DNA of 64,000 bases from Flavobacteriales bacterium (GCA_017795025.1 CP051243.1:310001-374000), one strand, 5' to 3'. Shown: positions 52,701 to 59,296, counted from the stretch's first letter. Notes: a model not told the origin generated them from the sequence alone. A program made the numbers and translations.

Positions 52701-53339
52701 GTGAGTACTACACCATACGTTGTATCGGGATTAAACCCTGGAACCAGTTATGATTTCTATGTAGCTGACCTTTGCGGGAACGATACGAGCTCGGCCATAA
52801 ATATAAATGAGTCTACTGCCAGCGGTCCATTGCCAACAGCAAGCTTCACCTTCAGTCAAATGATGGTCGGAAATACCCTTGAGGTTTATGTTGATGCTAG
52901 TGGTTCTACAGATGCGAGCTCCTACTCCTGGGACTTTGGTAATAGTGTAACGGGCTCGGGAATGATGGATACCGTGGTTTACTTAGGAGGAGGTACCTAT
53001 ACCATTCTCCTTACCGTGAGTAATGCTTGTGGCACTGATACCATGAGTTTAACCGTTTCCTTCTCTTCATTAGAGGAGTCCTTATTAGCTCAATCTATTA
53101 ATGCCTATCCAAACCCCAGTAAGAATAGCCTTTGGGTAGAAGCCGAGCTAAGTGGTTCAGAGGCTGTCGGAATTAAACTTCTCGATGCTCAAGGACGAGC
53201 CGTTATTGATATCAGCGAAAGCGGTCATAATGGAAGCTTGAAGCGAGAGATGGATGTTTCCAATCTAGCTGCGGGTATTTATATGCTGGAAGTTCGTCAG
53301 GGCACTGCGATGGCAAGCCGACGAATAATTATAGAATAA
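46761..53339 (+). CDS. Giant multidomain FnIII/MAM/PKD surface protein with T9SS sorting domain, copy 2
   Basis: Paralog of the preceding gene, 2192 residues, with the same beginning (signal peptide to about residue 19, then GTITTSPPLTPNNG), similar FnIII and jelly-roll modules, and the same end: a PKD domain (about 2026-2104) after the shared STASGPLP linker and a T9SS type A sorting domain from about 2114 (NAYPNPSKNSLW). It differs by carrying an extra concanavalin/LamG-like jelly roll at about 1723-1928 (WEIAFDMYVPTGRGAYFNIQ, WFTMQTIIDLDNDTVWFEV) in place of one module. Codon choice looks less biased than in copy 1. Secretion to the cell surface is inferred; binding target unknown. Confidence 0.88.
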   Translation: MRKTLLFAVLLLSAVSLMGQGTITTSPPLTPNNGQAGITFQVSSNTPVDIDGISNIFTSGATSASVWIRIGGAQTPPNISVGNGWVEVISNAAITGADGTSLINIPFGGATISIPANTPVGVHIAGNTRYQTGTAADVVTYTDGTFTVNVSDSVAYGGPLPNPTFNPRRFVGSVTYSLGIAGNCANSFSNFSIDSIGVDSALVNWTAGSGNTGFRIEYDTAGFTKGTGNIITGSYPSSSPPILLSGLMPDTDYDVYFTEYCANDSVYFPAAQPFRTDPICPAPSNVQIIALDSVSVTFTYTATTDSISWEWGPTGFVQGTGTTGTSVGDTVTISGFSPNTAYDLLVSSDCSNRGDGNSRPSTLSFTTDCGYGVVRFTEDFDSTAFPCLRAYTDVSSGTPSVTITTAFNPTSAPQQLLLNNGAATGSGEDVMLIFQPFYGMNNLNKMVEFNAKTASTAATTLDVVSIPNPDNPGVYNVIQSVSLNGSNQRFTINLDASSNYNGTDPVIALRHGAQSTFQGIYVDDFVFDAIPTCPPINPFEVETDAVGTDVYLNWVSSSSALGANVAWGLPGFTPSITGNSVNVTDTFAVISNLTPNTTYEFYIQDSCAATDLAVWVGPFSILTGCGALTATTLPFFDGFELYSTGPSFTGTTNLCASSHSWRFTASDESASRLRLQAGTAFYKSGIQAATLDHSPSVTAVQANYLTLSVNLSNYTTAGGIQLGFYVMSHGQEASPENRVWVRGAPGDPWIEAVNLDAIRSAQGSYDSVQNLDIKGLIDAAGQSIGAATQIRFGQSGRFAASSTTFSDGITIDDVTLEAVSCAVPPGLTVGNLFDTTATVSWAGSSTQYQVWIGPGGFYQGTTTTGGTKTITSSNSFVINTLSPQTCYQVLVRSVCAPGDSSAWAGPFDFCTPCSPISAPSTEDWNTLGLGKDLGCFSAIQDPSHLNSNFLGASTTSSGFPYSSPRQVEMDNSSSPHPLMIISPPTTDMSLGDKRVVVRARQLTNYVPAAQMVIGTMDNPLDANTFHPLDSFDLTDANPHDRYVSNLTAANGYNGTDAYFAIAHGNRTTFRTFYIDDVIYEVIPSCPEVTNLSVIAVDSMNATLSFMPASGSAGTFQVEYGSGSQGSPLNTLMTVSNDTFSLSGLSANTNYCYWVREICQPGDTSNWTGPVCFKTQCMSISAPFYENWDNLSSASKDLGCFSSIEGLSLQSSNFLGVTIQSSTFYAPPTSPNYVEFDNSSNVSDPLILVSPRTNDMTAGNKRVRFMVRDASTANTADLMIGTISDPLDPTTFSPLDTVDPSLTWTEVTVALDAANGYNGTDSYFAFAHDLGGTFDYIFIDEVHYEVIPTCVRPNGLTSSNVSQNGATMSWTNANSNSSPNYEIEYGVGPLGDPGNTRTSHSINSINLTGLTAGTSYCFWIREICAPGDTSLWQGPECFSTPCPTSYNAPYSTNFEGVTIGTATGTPPGWENCWTHAQGAGTVRWESEDATGANENSLNTGPFNDNTLAPNSGGTYMYLETSSSGGPAELISPGIDISTVSNPELEYHYHMFGATINKLVVYAENSSGVRTAIDSLLGQQQAAQADPFMRRNVPLSSLANGVYKFVFEGHRGTSFTGDISIDDVSVQQGSSCPKPLSISGDPLSSSSAVARWTGTAQASSYQVEYGAPGFTLGSGTMVTTTADSINLSFPITNLCQEVYVRAICATGDTSTWLGPAVVCPDESTCDSLDQYNAAASAAPIWDQSALFVQWAGSLGGDTEISTAQSASSPNSIRIHDLGQAGLSDIVALFDTVTSGAWEIAFDMYVPTGRGAYFNIQQNYIGGVAGNLWGGEIYFLDNGNADVVYSTGSTLAGSFTYTQGSWFTMQTIIDLDNDTVWFEVNSNPVNVGYQYSLANAGGPAQFNGINFYSGVRQGFTYDCDYYFDNFCISPRATGTPCPAPSGLASTANIGCDSVELNWNSNSGSSVLEYGPAGFTLGSGTQVAVSTTPYVVSGLNPGTSYDFYVADLCGNDTSSAININESTASGPLPTASFTFSQMMVGNTLEVYVDASGSTDASSYSWDFGNSVTGSGMMDTVVYLGGGTYTILLTVSNACGTDTMSLTVSFSSLEESLLAQSINAYPNPSKNSLWVEAELSGSEAVGIKLLDAQGRAVIDISESGHNGSLKREMDVSNLAAGIYMLEVRQGTAMASRRIIIE

Positions 53340-53359
53340 TTAAAAACTCCTTTCTTTTT

Positions 53360-53392
53360 AAACCCCGACCTCCAAGTCGGGGTTTTATTTTT
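53360..53392 (+). terminator. Rho-independent terminator after giant protein copy 2
   Basis: Perfect ten-pair stem AAACCCCGAC / GTCGGGGTTT with a six-base loop, followed by a T-rich tract. The T tract is shared with the -7 box of the next gene. Confidence 0.88.
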
Positions 53393-53393
53393 G
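53386..53393 (+). promoter_or_regulatory. -7 promoter box of the Smr protein gene, leaderless arrangement
   Basis: TATTTTTG matches TAnnTTTG exactly and ends 4 bases before the ATG at 53398. It overlaps the T tract of the upstream terminator. Transcription would start at or beside the ATG. Confidence 0.42.
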
Positions 53394-53397
53394 CAAT

Positions 53398-53904
53398 ATG
53401 GCATTTCAAGTAGGCGATATCGTGAGTTTCATTAATGAATCGGGCACCGGCAGGATTCTCAAAATTGAGAATGGGGAGGCCGAGGTTTTAATGGACCATG
53501 GTTTTGAGGAGTGGCATCCCTTAAAGGAGCTGGTTCCTCGAAAGGCCCTAAACATTGGTGAAGTACAGGCTAAAGATCGTCCAAGCAAAGCATTGGAAGT
53601 TGGTAAAGCCAAAGCCCATGCTCCCGAATATTTAGAGGTAGACTTGCACTTTGAGGCCTTAGTGGACTTTCCCAAGAATTTCTCCGCCCATGAGAAGTTG
53701 CAAATTCAGTTAAATGAAGTTCGCAAGGCAATTGATAAAGCCAGAAGAGGGGGGATTAAGAAGTTGATCCTTATTCACGGAGTGGGGCAGGGCCGCCTAC
53801 GGGAAGAGATTTATAGGATGTTGGAAAGGATGGATCGGTTGAGCTTTTATGATGCTTCTTACGCACGTTATGGAAAAGGTGCGACGGAGGTTGAGCTACG
53901 CTGA
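53398..53904 (+). CDS. Smr/MutS-family (Smr domain) protein
   Basis: A 168-residue protein with a C-terminal Smr domain, a nuclease-like fold found at the end of MutS2 and in stand-alone proteins. Visible signs are the DLHFE motif at about 83 and KKLILIHGVGQGRLREEIYRML at about 120-141, which carries the HGxGxG core. The N-terminal 60 residues (FQVGDIVSFINESGTGRIL) look like a small SH3/KOW-like barrel, as in the Bacteroidota Smr branch. The start codon follows a -7 box by 4 bases. The 3' end of the gene contains the -33 part of the rnpB promoter. Nucleic acid cleavage or translation quality control is known for relatives, not shown here. Confidence 0.87.
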   Translation: MAFQVGDIVSFINESGTGRILKIENGEAEVLMDHGFEEWHPLKELVPRKALNIGEVQAKDRPSKALEVGKAKAHAPEYLEVDLHFEALVDFPKNFSAHEKLQIQLNEVRKAIDKARRGGIKKLILIHGVGQGRLREEIYRMLERMDRLSFYDASYARYGKGATEVELR

Positions 53905-53922
53905 TTTTCTGCCGTAACTTTG
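53891..53922 (+). promoter_or_regulatory. rnpB promoter
   Basis: TTG at 53891-53893, a 21-base spacer, then TAACTTTG at 53915-53922, an exact -7 box. Transcription expected about 6 bases later agrees with the 5' end of RNase P RNA at 53927-53929. The -33 element lies inside the last codons of the Smr gene. Best-supported promoter in the window. Confidence 0.72.
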
Positions 53923-53926
53923 CCGA

Positions 53927-54272
53927 AACAGGCCGCCTTATCGCTCCAAGCTTGCTTGGGGAGGAAAGTCCGGACAACATAGAGCGCCGTGCTCCTTGAA
54001 AGGGGAGGCATTTTAATAGCAATATTGAAATGACAGATAGTGCCACAGAGAATATAGTTCCTCAAAGCAATTTGAGGTAAAGGTGAAAAGGTGCGGTAAG
54101 AGCGCACCGCGTGTTTGGTGACAAATACGGCAAGGTAAACCTCACGGGTTGCAATACCATGTAAACCGGGGCTTGAGCGCTGCTCGTGCGAACCCGGAGG
54201 GTAGGTAGCGTAGATAAATGATAAGGACTTGGGGTTTTACCCGAAGGACAGAATCCGGCTTATAGGCCTGTT
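53927..54272 (+). ncRNA. rnpB: RNase P RNA (class A)
   Basis: Catalytic RNA that matures tRNA 5' ends. The closing P1 helix pairs AACAGGCC at 53927 with GGCCTGTT at 54265-54272. The universally conserved GAGGAAAGTCCGGAC lies at about 53961 and is followed by the ACATAGAGCGCCGTG region. The 3' half contains the conserved ACCCGAAGGACAGAATCCGG-type segment with CGGCTTATAGGCCTG at the end. A T run right after P1 gives termination. Length of about 346 bases fits bacterial type A. Exact ends are approximate by a few bases. Confidence 0.95.
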
Positions 54273-54290
54273 TTTTTATTTGATAATAAG

Positions 54291-54461
54291 ATGGCTAAGA
54301 AAGGCTGGAAATATTATAAGCAATTACGCAAGGAACAGGGCTGGAAAGGACTCGTCCGCGAAGCAGGATGGCCCGTGGCTATTGGTCTGTTCTCCTTTTT
54401 TCTAATTAAGGGCCTCATCTGGTTGGCTATTTTTTACGGCTTGTTTCAAGCGGTAGACTAG
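54291..54461 (+). CDS. 56-residue single-helix membrane peptide
   Basis: Short gene 18 bases after rnpB. The product starts MAKKGWKYYKQLRKEQGW, a basic amphipathic N-terminus with many Lys, Arg, Tyr and Trp, followed by one or two hydrophobic stretches (about 28-39 and 41-54) and ends FQAVD. Basic head and hydrophobic tail suggest a small inner-membrane protein with the N-terminus inside. No family recognised. It could be read from the rnpB promoter by read-through of the T-rich end, or from its own unseen promoter. It is supported by clean codon structure rather than homology, so confidence is moderate. Confidence 0.55.
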   Translation: MAKKGWKYYKQLRKEQGWKGLVREAGWPVAIGLFSFFLIKGLIWLAIFYGLFQAVD

Positions 54462-54598
54462 GCTTAGGCCTTCTTCTAACATGTTTTACATTTTGATTTC
54501 GCCTCACTTTGTAAAGGGAAGCAGTTAAGCGTTTAAAAAACGACTGGGCCCTTTGGTCAGTGTGAACTCCTCCCTTTTTGTTAGTACTTCGCTTTAGG

Positions 54599-54631
54599 TA
54601 TGGAAAATAAATTGTTTAAAAAGTTTCCATA
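54599..54631. promoter_or_regulatory. Inverted repeat, candidate operator of the toxin-antitoxin operon
   Basis: TATGGAAA at 54599-54606 and TTTCCATA at 54624-54631 form a perfect 8-bp inverted repeat with arms one to two helical turns apart, 35 bases before the toxin start. HigA-type XRE antitoxins usually bind such palindromes to repress their own operon. Confidence 0.5.
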
Positions 54632-54665
54632 TATGTCAACTAATTGTATTTTTACAGCTTGAATT

Positions 54666-55028
54666 GTGGAGTTAAGAAATTACTTTGATGTTATCCTTTT
54701 GGAGGGTGCATTGGATTTTTTGGACCAGCTTGATCTGAAAACTCGAACCAAGATTTATTACAATTTACGAAAAGCCCGAGCGGTAAATGATCCTAAATTG
54801 TTTAAAAAGCTAAGTCCGGATATCTGGGAATTTAGAACCCTTTATGCCGGCTTGCAATATCGATTGCTTGCTTTTTGGGATCGGGAGGATTGTGAAAGGA
54901 CTTTGGTCTTAGTAAGCCATGGTATAGTTAAGAAGCGCTCCAAAGTTCCTAAGCTGGAAATTGAAAAGGCGGAGCACATTAGAGCCCAATACTTTGAACA
55001 AAAAAACAAGAACGATGAAAACGAATAA
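54666..55028 (+). CDS. Type II toxin, HigB/RelE (Gp49-like) family
   Basis: A 120-residue RelE-superfamily toxin of the phage-derived Gp49-like branch. Relatives are ribosome-dependent mRNA endonucleases. Seen features are FLDQLDLKTRTKIYYNLRKA in the first helices, IWEFRTLYAGLQYRLLAFWD as the central beta strands, and VLVSHGIVKKRSKVPKLEIEKAE with the usual K-K-x-x-K-x-P-x-x-E-I-x-x-A pattern. The start is GTG at 54666; no ATG is near. The toxin gene precedes the antitoxin gene, the order typical of higBA, and overlaps it by 14 bases. An inverted repeat upstream is a candidate operator. Confidence 0.86.
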   Translation: MELRNYFDVILLEGALDFLDQLDLKTRTKIYYNLRKARAVNDPKLFKKLSPDIWEFRTLYAGLQYRLLAFWDREDCERTLVLVSHGIVKKRSKVPKLEIEKAEHIRAQYFEQKNKNDENE

Positions 55029-55344
55029 GAAACTAAGAATGATGAGCCTTGAGTCCGTTATAGAACGCGATTTAGGGCCAGTAGGAACGAAGGAGCGCGA
55101 TCAATTTGAATTCGACCTAAAGGTGGATCTCCTTGGTGAAATGATTAAAAGAGTGCGCAAGGAGCGGCAATTAACACAATCTCAACTAGGGGAGCTTGTG
55201 GGCGTTAGTAAGTCTCAAATATCTAAGTTGGAGCATAACTCGAAAAATATCAGTATCGAAACAGTACTGCGCGTATTTAAGGCTTTAAAGGCCAATGTGC
55301 GATTTTCGGTTTACCTAGAGGAGGGCGAATATAAAACTGCCTAG
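55015..55344 (+). CDS. XRE-family antitoxin (HigA-like)
   Basis: A 109-residue DNA-binding antitoxin. A helix-turn-helix of the XRE/Cro type spans about 45-95, with RKERQLTQSQLGELVGVSKSQ as the first helices and ISKLEHNSKNISIETVLRVF after it. The N-terminal 35 residues are charged and may be the toxin-neutralising part, which is inference. The ATG at 55015 lies within the last codons of the toxin gene, giving coupling; an earlier in-frame start at 54961 would overlap the toxin more and lacks support. A strong terminator follows 18 bases after the stop. Confidence 0.87.
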   Translation: MKTNKKLRMMSLESVIERDLGPVGTKERDQFEFDLKVDLLGEMIKRVRKERQLTQSQLGELVGVSKSQISKLEHNSKNISIETVLRVFKALKANVRFSVYLEEGEYKTA

Positions 55345-55362
55345 CCAAGCGTATTTAAAACT

Positions 55363-55388
55363 AAAAAAGCGGCCGAAGCCGCTTTTTT
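55363..55388. terminator. Bidirectional terminator between the antitoxin and trxB genes
   Basis: Perfect 11-pair stem AAAAAAGCGGC / GCCGCTTTTTT with a four-base CGAA loop. A and T runs on both sides allow it to stop the converging toxin-antitoxin and trxB transcripts. Confidence 0.9.
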
Positions 55389-55406
55389 TTGTTGTTTTTT
55401 GGAGGA

Positions 55407-56357
55407 TTAACTTTCCACCATTTCCTCATGCTCCTGTAGGTAGCGTTCGGCCTCTAAGGCACCCATGCAACCTGTTCCAGCGGCGGTAATGGCCTGACGG
55501 TAAATTTTATCCTGGGCATCACCGGTGGCAAATACGCCGGGTAGATTGGTGCTGGCGGTACCGGGTTTGGTAATGATATATCCCGTATCGTCCATGTCAA
55601 TCTGACCCTTGAAGATATCGGTGTTTGGTTTATGACCAATCGCAACAAAGAAGCCTTCGGCAGGAATATCTTGCTCTTCACCAGTTTGGTTATTGCGCAC
55701 CCGTACTCCGCTAACGGTTTTATCACCTAAAACTTCAACGGTTTCGGTATTCCAAAGGATTTCGATGTTCTCGGTATTTTCCACGCGCTGCTGCATAATT
55801 TGCGAGGCACGCATTTGATCACGTCTAACCAATAAGGTTACTTTCGGGCAAAGTTTGGCGAGGTAAGTAGCTTCCTCGGCAGCGGTGTCTCCGCCACCTA
55901 CTACTACCACATCTTTTCCTTTGTAGAAAAAGCCATCACATACGGCACAGGCCGATACACCATGTCCCATCATTTTTTTCTCAGACTCGAGACCGAGATA
56001 CTTAGCACTAGCACCAGTGGCAATAATTACCGATTTGGCTAAAACTTCTGTGCTGTCATCGATGGTTAATTTGTGGTATTCCCCTGGAATTTTACTCAAT
56101 TCGGTTTTGGTAACCATGCCAAAACGGATATCAGTTCCAAAACGCTCCGCTTGTTGACGAAGTTCTTCCATCATTGCGGGACCCGTAATTCCTTGTGGGT
56201 ATCCCGGGAAGTTTTCTACTTCATTCGTAGTAGTTAACTGACCCCCAGGTTCTAATCCAGTGTATATGATTGGATTAAGATCTGCGCGCGCTGCGTAAAT
56301 GGCAGCAGTGTATCCGGCAGGACCGGTACCAATGATTACGCAATCATGTTTTTCCAT
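55407..56357 (-). CDS. trxB: Thioredoxin-disulfide reductase
   Basis: NADPH-dependent flavoenzyme that reduces thioredoxin in the cytosol. The 316 residues show the FAD-binding GTGPAGYTAAIYAAR at 10-24, the active-site pair C137 and C140 in ACAVCDG, the NADPH Rossmann motif VVGGGDTAAEEATYL at about 153-167 and the FATGDA-type FAD motif near the C-terminus (GVFATGDAQD). Length is standard. A -7 box lies just upstream and a bidirectional terminator just downstream, so it is probably a single-gene unit. Confidence 0.95.
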   Translation of the reverse strand: MEKHDCVIIGTGPAGYTAAIYAARADLNPIIYTGLEPGGQLTTTNEVENFPGYPQGITGPAMMEELRQQAERFGTDIRFGMVTKTELSKIPGEYHKLTIDDSTEVLAKSVIIATGASAKYLGLESEKKMMGHGVSACAVCDGFFYKGKDVVVVGGGDTAAEEATYLAKLCPKVTLLVRRDQMRASQIMQQRVENTENIEILWNTETVEVLGDKTVSGVRVRNNQTGEEQDIPAEGFFVAIGHKPNTDIFKGQIDMDDTGYIITKPGTASTNLPGVFATGDAQDKIYRQAITAAGTGCMGALEAERYLQEHEEMVES

Positions 56358-56373
56358 TCTTCAAAATTTTTAG

Positions 56374-56381
56374 CAAAGTTA
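56374..56381 (-). promoter_or_regulatory. -7 promoter box of trxB
   Basis: On the minus strand TAACTTTG, identical to the rnpB box and an exact TAnnTTTG match, 16 bases before the ATG. Expected leader is about 10 bases. A good -33 element is not evident. Confidence 0.5.
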
Positions 56382-56544
56382 GTTTTTCATGGCGACCCTT
56401 TTGTTGCAATGCTCACCATCTATTATAATATTGAGAAATATTAGGTTTAAAGCTACATTTTCGCCCAAGCCCTTAGCGCGATTTTACAGTCGTAGACTTT
56501 CATTTTCCTGACAGTCTAGTTGTTGATTGCCGCTGCCTATCCAT

Positions 56545-56587
56545 AAAAAACCCCCTCACTTTTACAGAATAAAAATGAAAGGGGGCC
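56545..56587 (-). terminator. Terminator of the GH57 gene
   Basis: On the minus strand a GC-anchored stem with arms CCCCCTTTCATTTTTA and TAAAAGTGAGGGGG (internal mismatches) is followed by TTTTTT. It lies 22 bases downstream of the GH57 stop codon. Confidence 0.7.
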
Positions 56588-56608
56588 TAACAACGCTTAG
56601 CGCGCTGT

Positions 56609-59296
56609 TTAGTGTTTTACAAAACGCAGCTCTCCAGAGCTATTGGTTTCGGTGCCCTGTAACTTAATGATATAGTTGCCATTTGGCAAGTCTTCTAAGT
56701 GTAAGGTAGTTTGACCTCGCTGCACGGTGCTGCGATATACTTCGACTCCCGCACTGTTGTAGATATACAGCTCATAGATTGGGTCTTGAACGCTCATCAC
56801 CTTTAATTGCAAGATATCGTCGACAGGGTTAGGAAAAATTTCAAATTCAACTTCGGGCTGCTGCCATTCTTCTAATTGAACATTCCCACTTAAGCCAATA
56901 GGGATATGATAATCTTGACCATTGTTATTATCCCAGGTATTATCGGCATAGTGGATTACAAAATTCACTTCACTAGGTTCCTGACTAGCATTATTGAAGG
57001 GTCCAATTTGCAAACTGAGCGTACCATTGTTAGGGCCATTAAAAGGGCTTTCAATAGCGGGGCCGCTACCGTTAAATAGACTAGAGCCAGGTGGGTAATA
57101 GGCGGCTATGGGGCTGGTCCAACGACTACCATTTTCATTCACCCCCCAATGTAATTGGCCTCCCTGACTCTGATTGGTAACCGTGATGGTGATGGTATCA
57201 TTTTTTTGCGGCCATTGAGGGGACCAACTTAGATTGGGATTATTGTGACCATAATTCCCAGTTCCGGGGTTACTGCCTCCTACATAAACATGCTGGATAG
57301 GGGTTTTACTCACATTGCCATTTACGTCGGTAACTTCAACGTAGTAGTCTACTAGGGTATCACTTAGGCCCGTGATTTCGGCCCAGTACAAATTGGCAAT
57401 ATGATCTGGTAGGATGAAGAAGTCAATGTCCGGATTATTAGTCACATTAGTTTTTGGGAAGGCCCTACTGCTCATGGTAATGCTTTGCCAATTTCCAACC
57501 GATGGTCCTCCTGCATAAGTTTCATTGTCATTATTACTTAAGGGATTGTCACCATCGTTGTCTAATCGGTATTTAAGTACAGCCGACTGGACCCCTTTAA
57601 CATCATAGGCAAAGGTCCAAACGTGAAAGTCGGAGGAGTTTTGCACTTGCTGGTAACCATAGATAGGCCCGTAGCCCGTTCCACCAGGATTGTAGGGAAA
57701 GCGCTGGGGAATAAACACATTTGGAGCGGTATTGTCGGTATTGGGATGTTGGGCAATAAGGCTATCGGCATAAGCGGAAGCGATATTACAGGCTAAGGTT
57801 TGCTTTACTTCCATATCTAAAGAGGCGCCATAATACATATAGCCACTAGTGAAGGCAGGAAGTAAAAAATGCCAGGCCTTTTCCGCTAAACTGGAATTGG
57901 CGTTGGGAGCCACCACATCAGCCGTATTTAAACTCGACGAGCTGAGGTCCTCGGCCATTTGAACGTGGTTTTCATTAGCCACTAAAACCGCCCAATTTCG
58001 AGCATCCTCTGTCCAGCCATTCGGATCAAACCGATAGTTGGAGGTATACATCGGCCACAGCCAGTTTATAAATTGCGGATGCCCCCAATCATTAGCCGCA
58101 TTAAACCAAGAACCGTCTTCTACCTTAACTACATCACTGGCCGCTACCGGATGATCATCTAAGAAATCTTGGATGGTAGTAGGTACATAACCCTGATTGT
58201 CCATGGCGTTTGCCAAGCCGGGAACGGAGTTATTATAGTAATCAAAACCGCCACCCCAAGCATTATCGCCATCATGGGCGAAAAGAACTATTGAGGGCTT
58301 ATTTGGATCATCGTAGGGATCAATATTGTTGTCGATATCGCCAGTTCCCATCAGGCTAAAGCCATTTTGATAGCTTAAAAGGTCGGCCATAGGGACTACG
58401 GTAATAAGGTATTCGGTTCCTGTGTTTGGGTCTACATACTTGGCCTTATGGGCTTGATAGCAATAAGGAGCGGCAAAGGCACCGCCGCGACCATCGATTT
58501 GTCCATTCCACCAATTGCTGCCATTGGTAGGCACTTTATCAGCTTGATTGGGAGGTGAAATATTACAACCTGAGGTTCCGTAATTGATGGGGTAGTCGTT
58601 TAAGGTGCGGGCCAAATGCGAATTGGCAATGATGGTCCATTCAAAGCCTTCATCCTTGAGCACTTTAATAATGCGTTCCGAAAAAGAACATTCGGCGGGC
58701 CAGTAACCCTTAGAATAGGAGGGGTTGCTGCCAAAAACCTGACCGTAACGGTATTTATGAGTTTTAATCTGCCAGCTTAAGCAAGCGTCGGAAATTAAAG
58801 GTGATAAAGCATGGTGATAGGTAAACCCGGTAAGGTCCATGCGTGGATTTCCACCGCTTGTAGTCCAACCTCTGGCAGTGGTAAAATGGCTATTCCAAGT
58901 GTTGGAATAACCCCATTGACTGGCCGCTGCCAAGCTGGCGATGTTATCCATCAAGCAACCGGAGTAATTCACTTGCGCTCCTCCTTCTGGATGAGAGTTA
59001 AGGGATTGCACGGCATCCTTCGTGCGATACTGGTAAACGGCTACACGGTCGGCCTTGCTAAAAATATCTTGTAGGTTGTTTAAGGGGTGGGCTAGGCCAT
59101 CAGGGTAGTTATTGCCACCATTATTTTTTAAATCCTGTGATTCCTTCACAAATTGAATGCGATTGGGATTTTGAGCGCTACGCTCTGGCCAGTAAATCGG
59201 TTGCTGTAAATGCCAGAGGTAAGTCATGTGTACCTGAGCAGAAAGAAAAGGACTAGAAAAAACCACTAAAAGGCTGAGGTAGAATAACTTTTTCAT
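56609..59296 (-). CDS. Secreted glycoside hydrolase family 57 enzyme with CBM25-like module and T9SS sorting domain
   Basis: Predicted extracellular alpha-glucan-active enzyme of 895 residues. Signal peptide 1-20. The GH57 (beta/alpha)7 barrel shows HLQQPIYWP (H29), the nucleophile motif GYWPAECSF with E202 and AHDGDNAWGG with D342/D344 as candidate acid/base. After the catalytic part, about 690-815 resembles a starch-binding CBM25/53 (LHWGVNENGSRW and VNFVIHYADNTWDNN). It ends with a type A T9SS sorting domain (FEIFPNPVDD to the end). GH57 enzymes act on starch or glycogen as amylases or glucanotransferases; the exact reaction is not determined. The ATG lies in an inverted-repeat element shared with the giant repeat-protein gene. 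Confidence 0.85.
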   Translation of the reverse strand: MKKLFYLSLLVVFSSPFLSAQVHMTYLWHLQQPIYWPERSAQNPNRIQFVKESQDLKNNGGNNYPDGLAHPLNNLQDIFSKADRVAVYQYRTKDAVQSLNSHPEGGAQVNYSGCLMDNIASLAAASQWGYSNTWNSHFTTARGWTTSGGNPRMDLTGFTYHHALSPLISDACLSWQIKTHKYRYGQVFGSNPSYSKGYWPAECSFSERIIKVLKDEGFEWTIIANSHLARTLNDYPINYGTSGCNISPPNQADKVPTNGSNWWNGQIDGRGGAFAAPYCYQAHKAKYVDPNTGTEYLITVVPMADLLSYQNGFSLMGTGDIDNNIDPYDDPNKPSIVLFAHDGDNAWGGGFDYYNNSVPGLANAMDNQGYVPTTIQDFLDDHPVAASDVVKVEDGSWFNAANDWGHPQFINWLWPMYTSNYRFDPNGWTEDARNWAVLVANENHVQMAEDLSSSSLNTADVVAPNANSSLAEKAWHFLLPAFTSGYMYYGASLDMEVKQTLACNIASAYADSLIAQHPNTDNTAPNVFIPQRFPYNPGGTGYGPIYGYQQVQNSSDFHVWTFAYDVKGVQSAVLKYRLDNDGDNPLSNNDNETYAGGPSVGNWQSITMSSRAFPKTNVTNNPDIDFFILPDHIANLYWAEITGLSDTLVDYYVEVTDVNGNVSKTPIQHVYVGGSNPGTGNYGHNNPNLSWSPQWPQKNDTITITVTNQSQGGQLHWGVNENGSRWTSPIAAYYPPGSSLFNGSGPAIESPFNGPNNGTLSLQIGPFNNASQEPSEVNFVIHYADNTWDNNNGQDYHIPIGLSGNVQLEEWQQPEVEFEIFPNPVDDILQLKVMSVQDPIYELYIYNSAGVEVYRSTVQRGQTTLHLEDLPNGNYIIKLQGTETNSSGELRFVKH

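Noticed and set aside
56495-56530. TAGACT / AGTCTA inverted repeat upstream of trxB
   Set aside because: Only six pairs with a long loop and no T run or link to a start; not distinguishable from chance.
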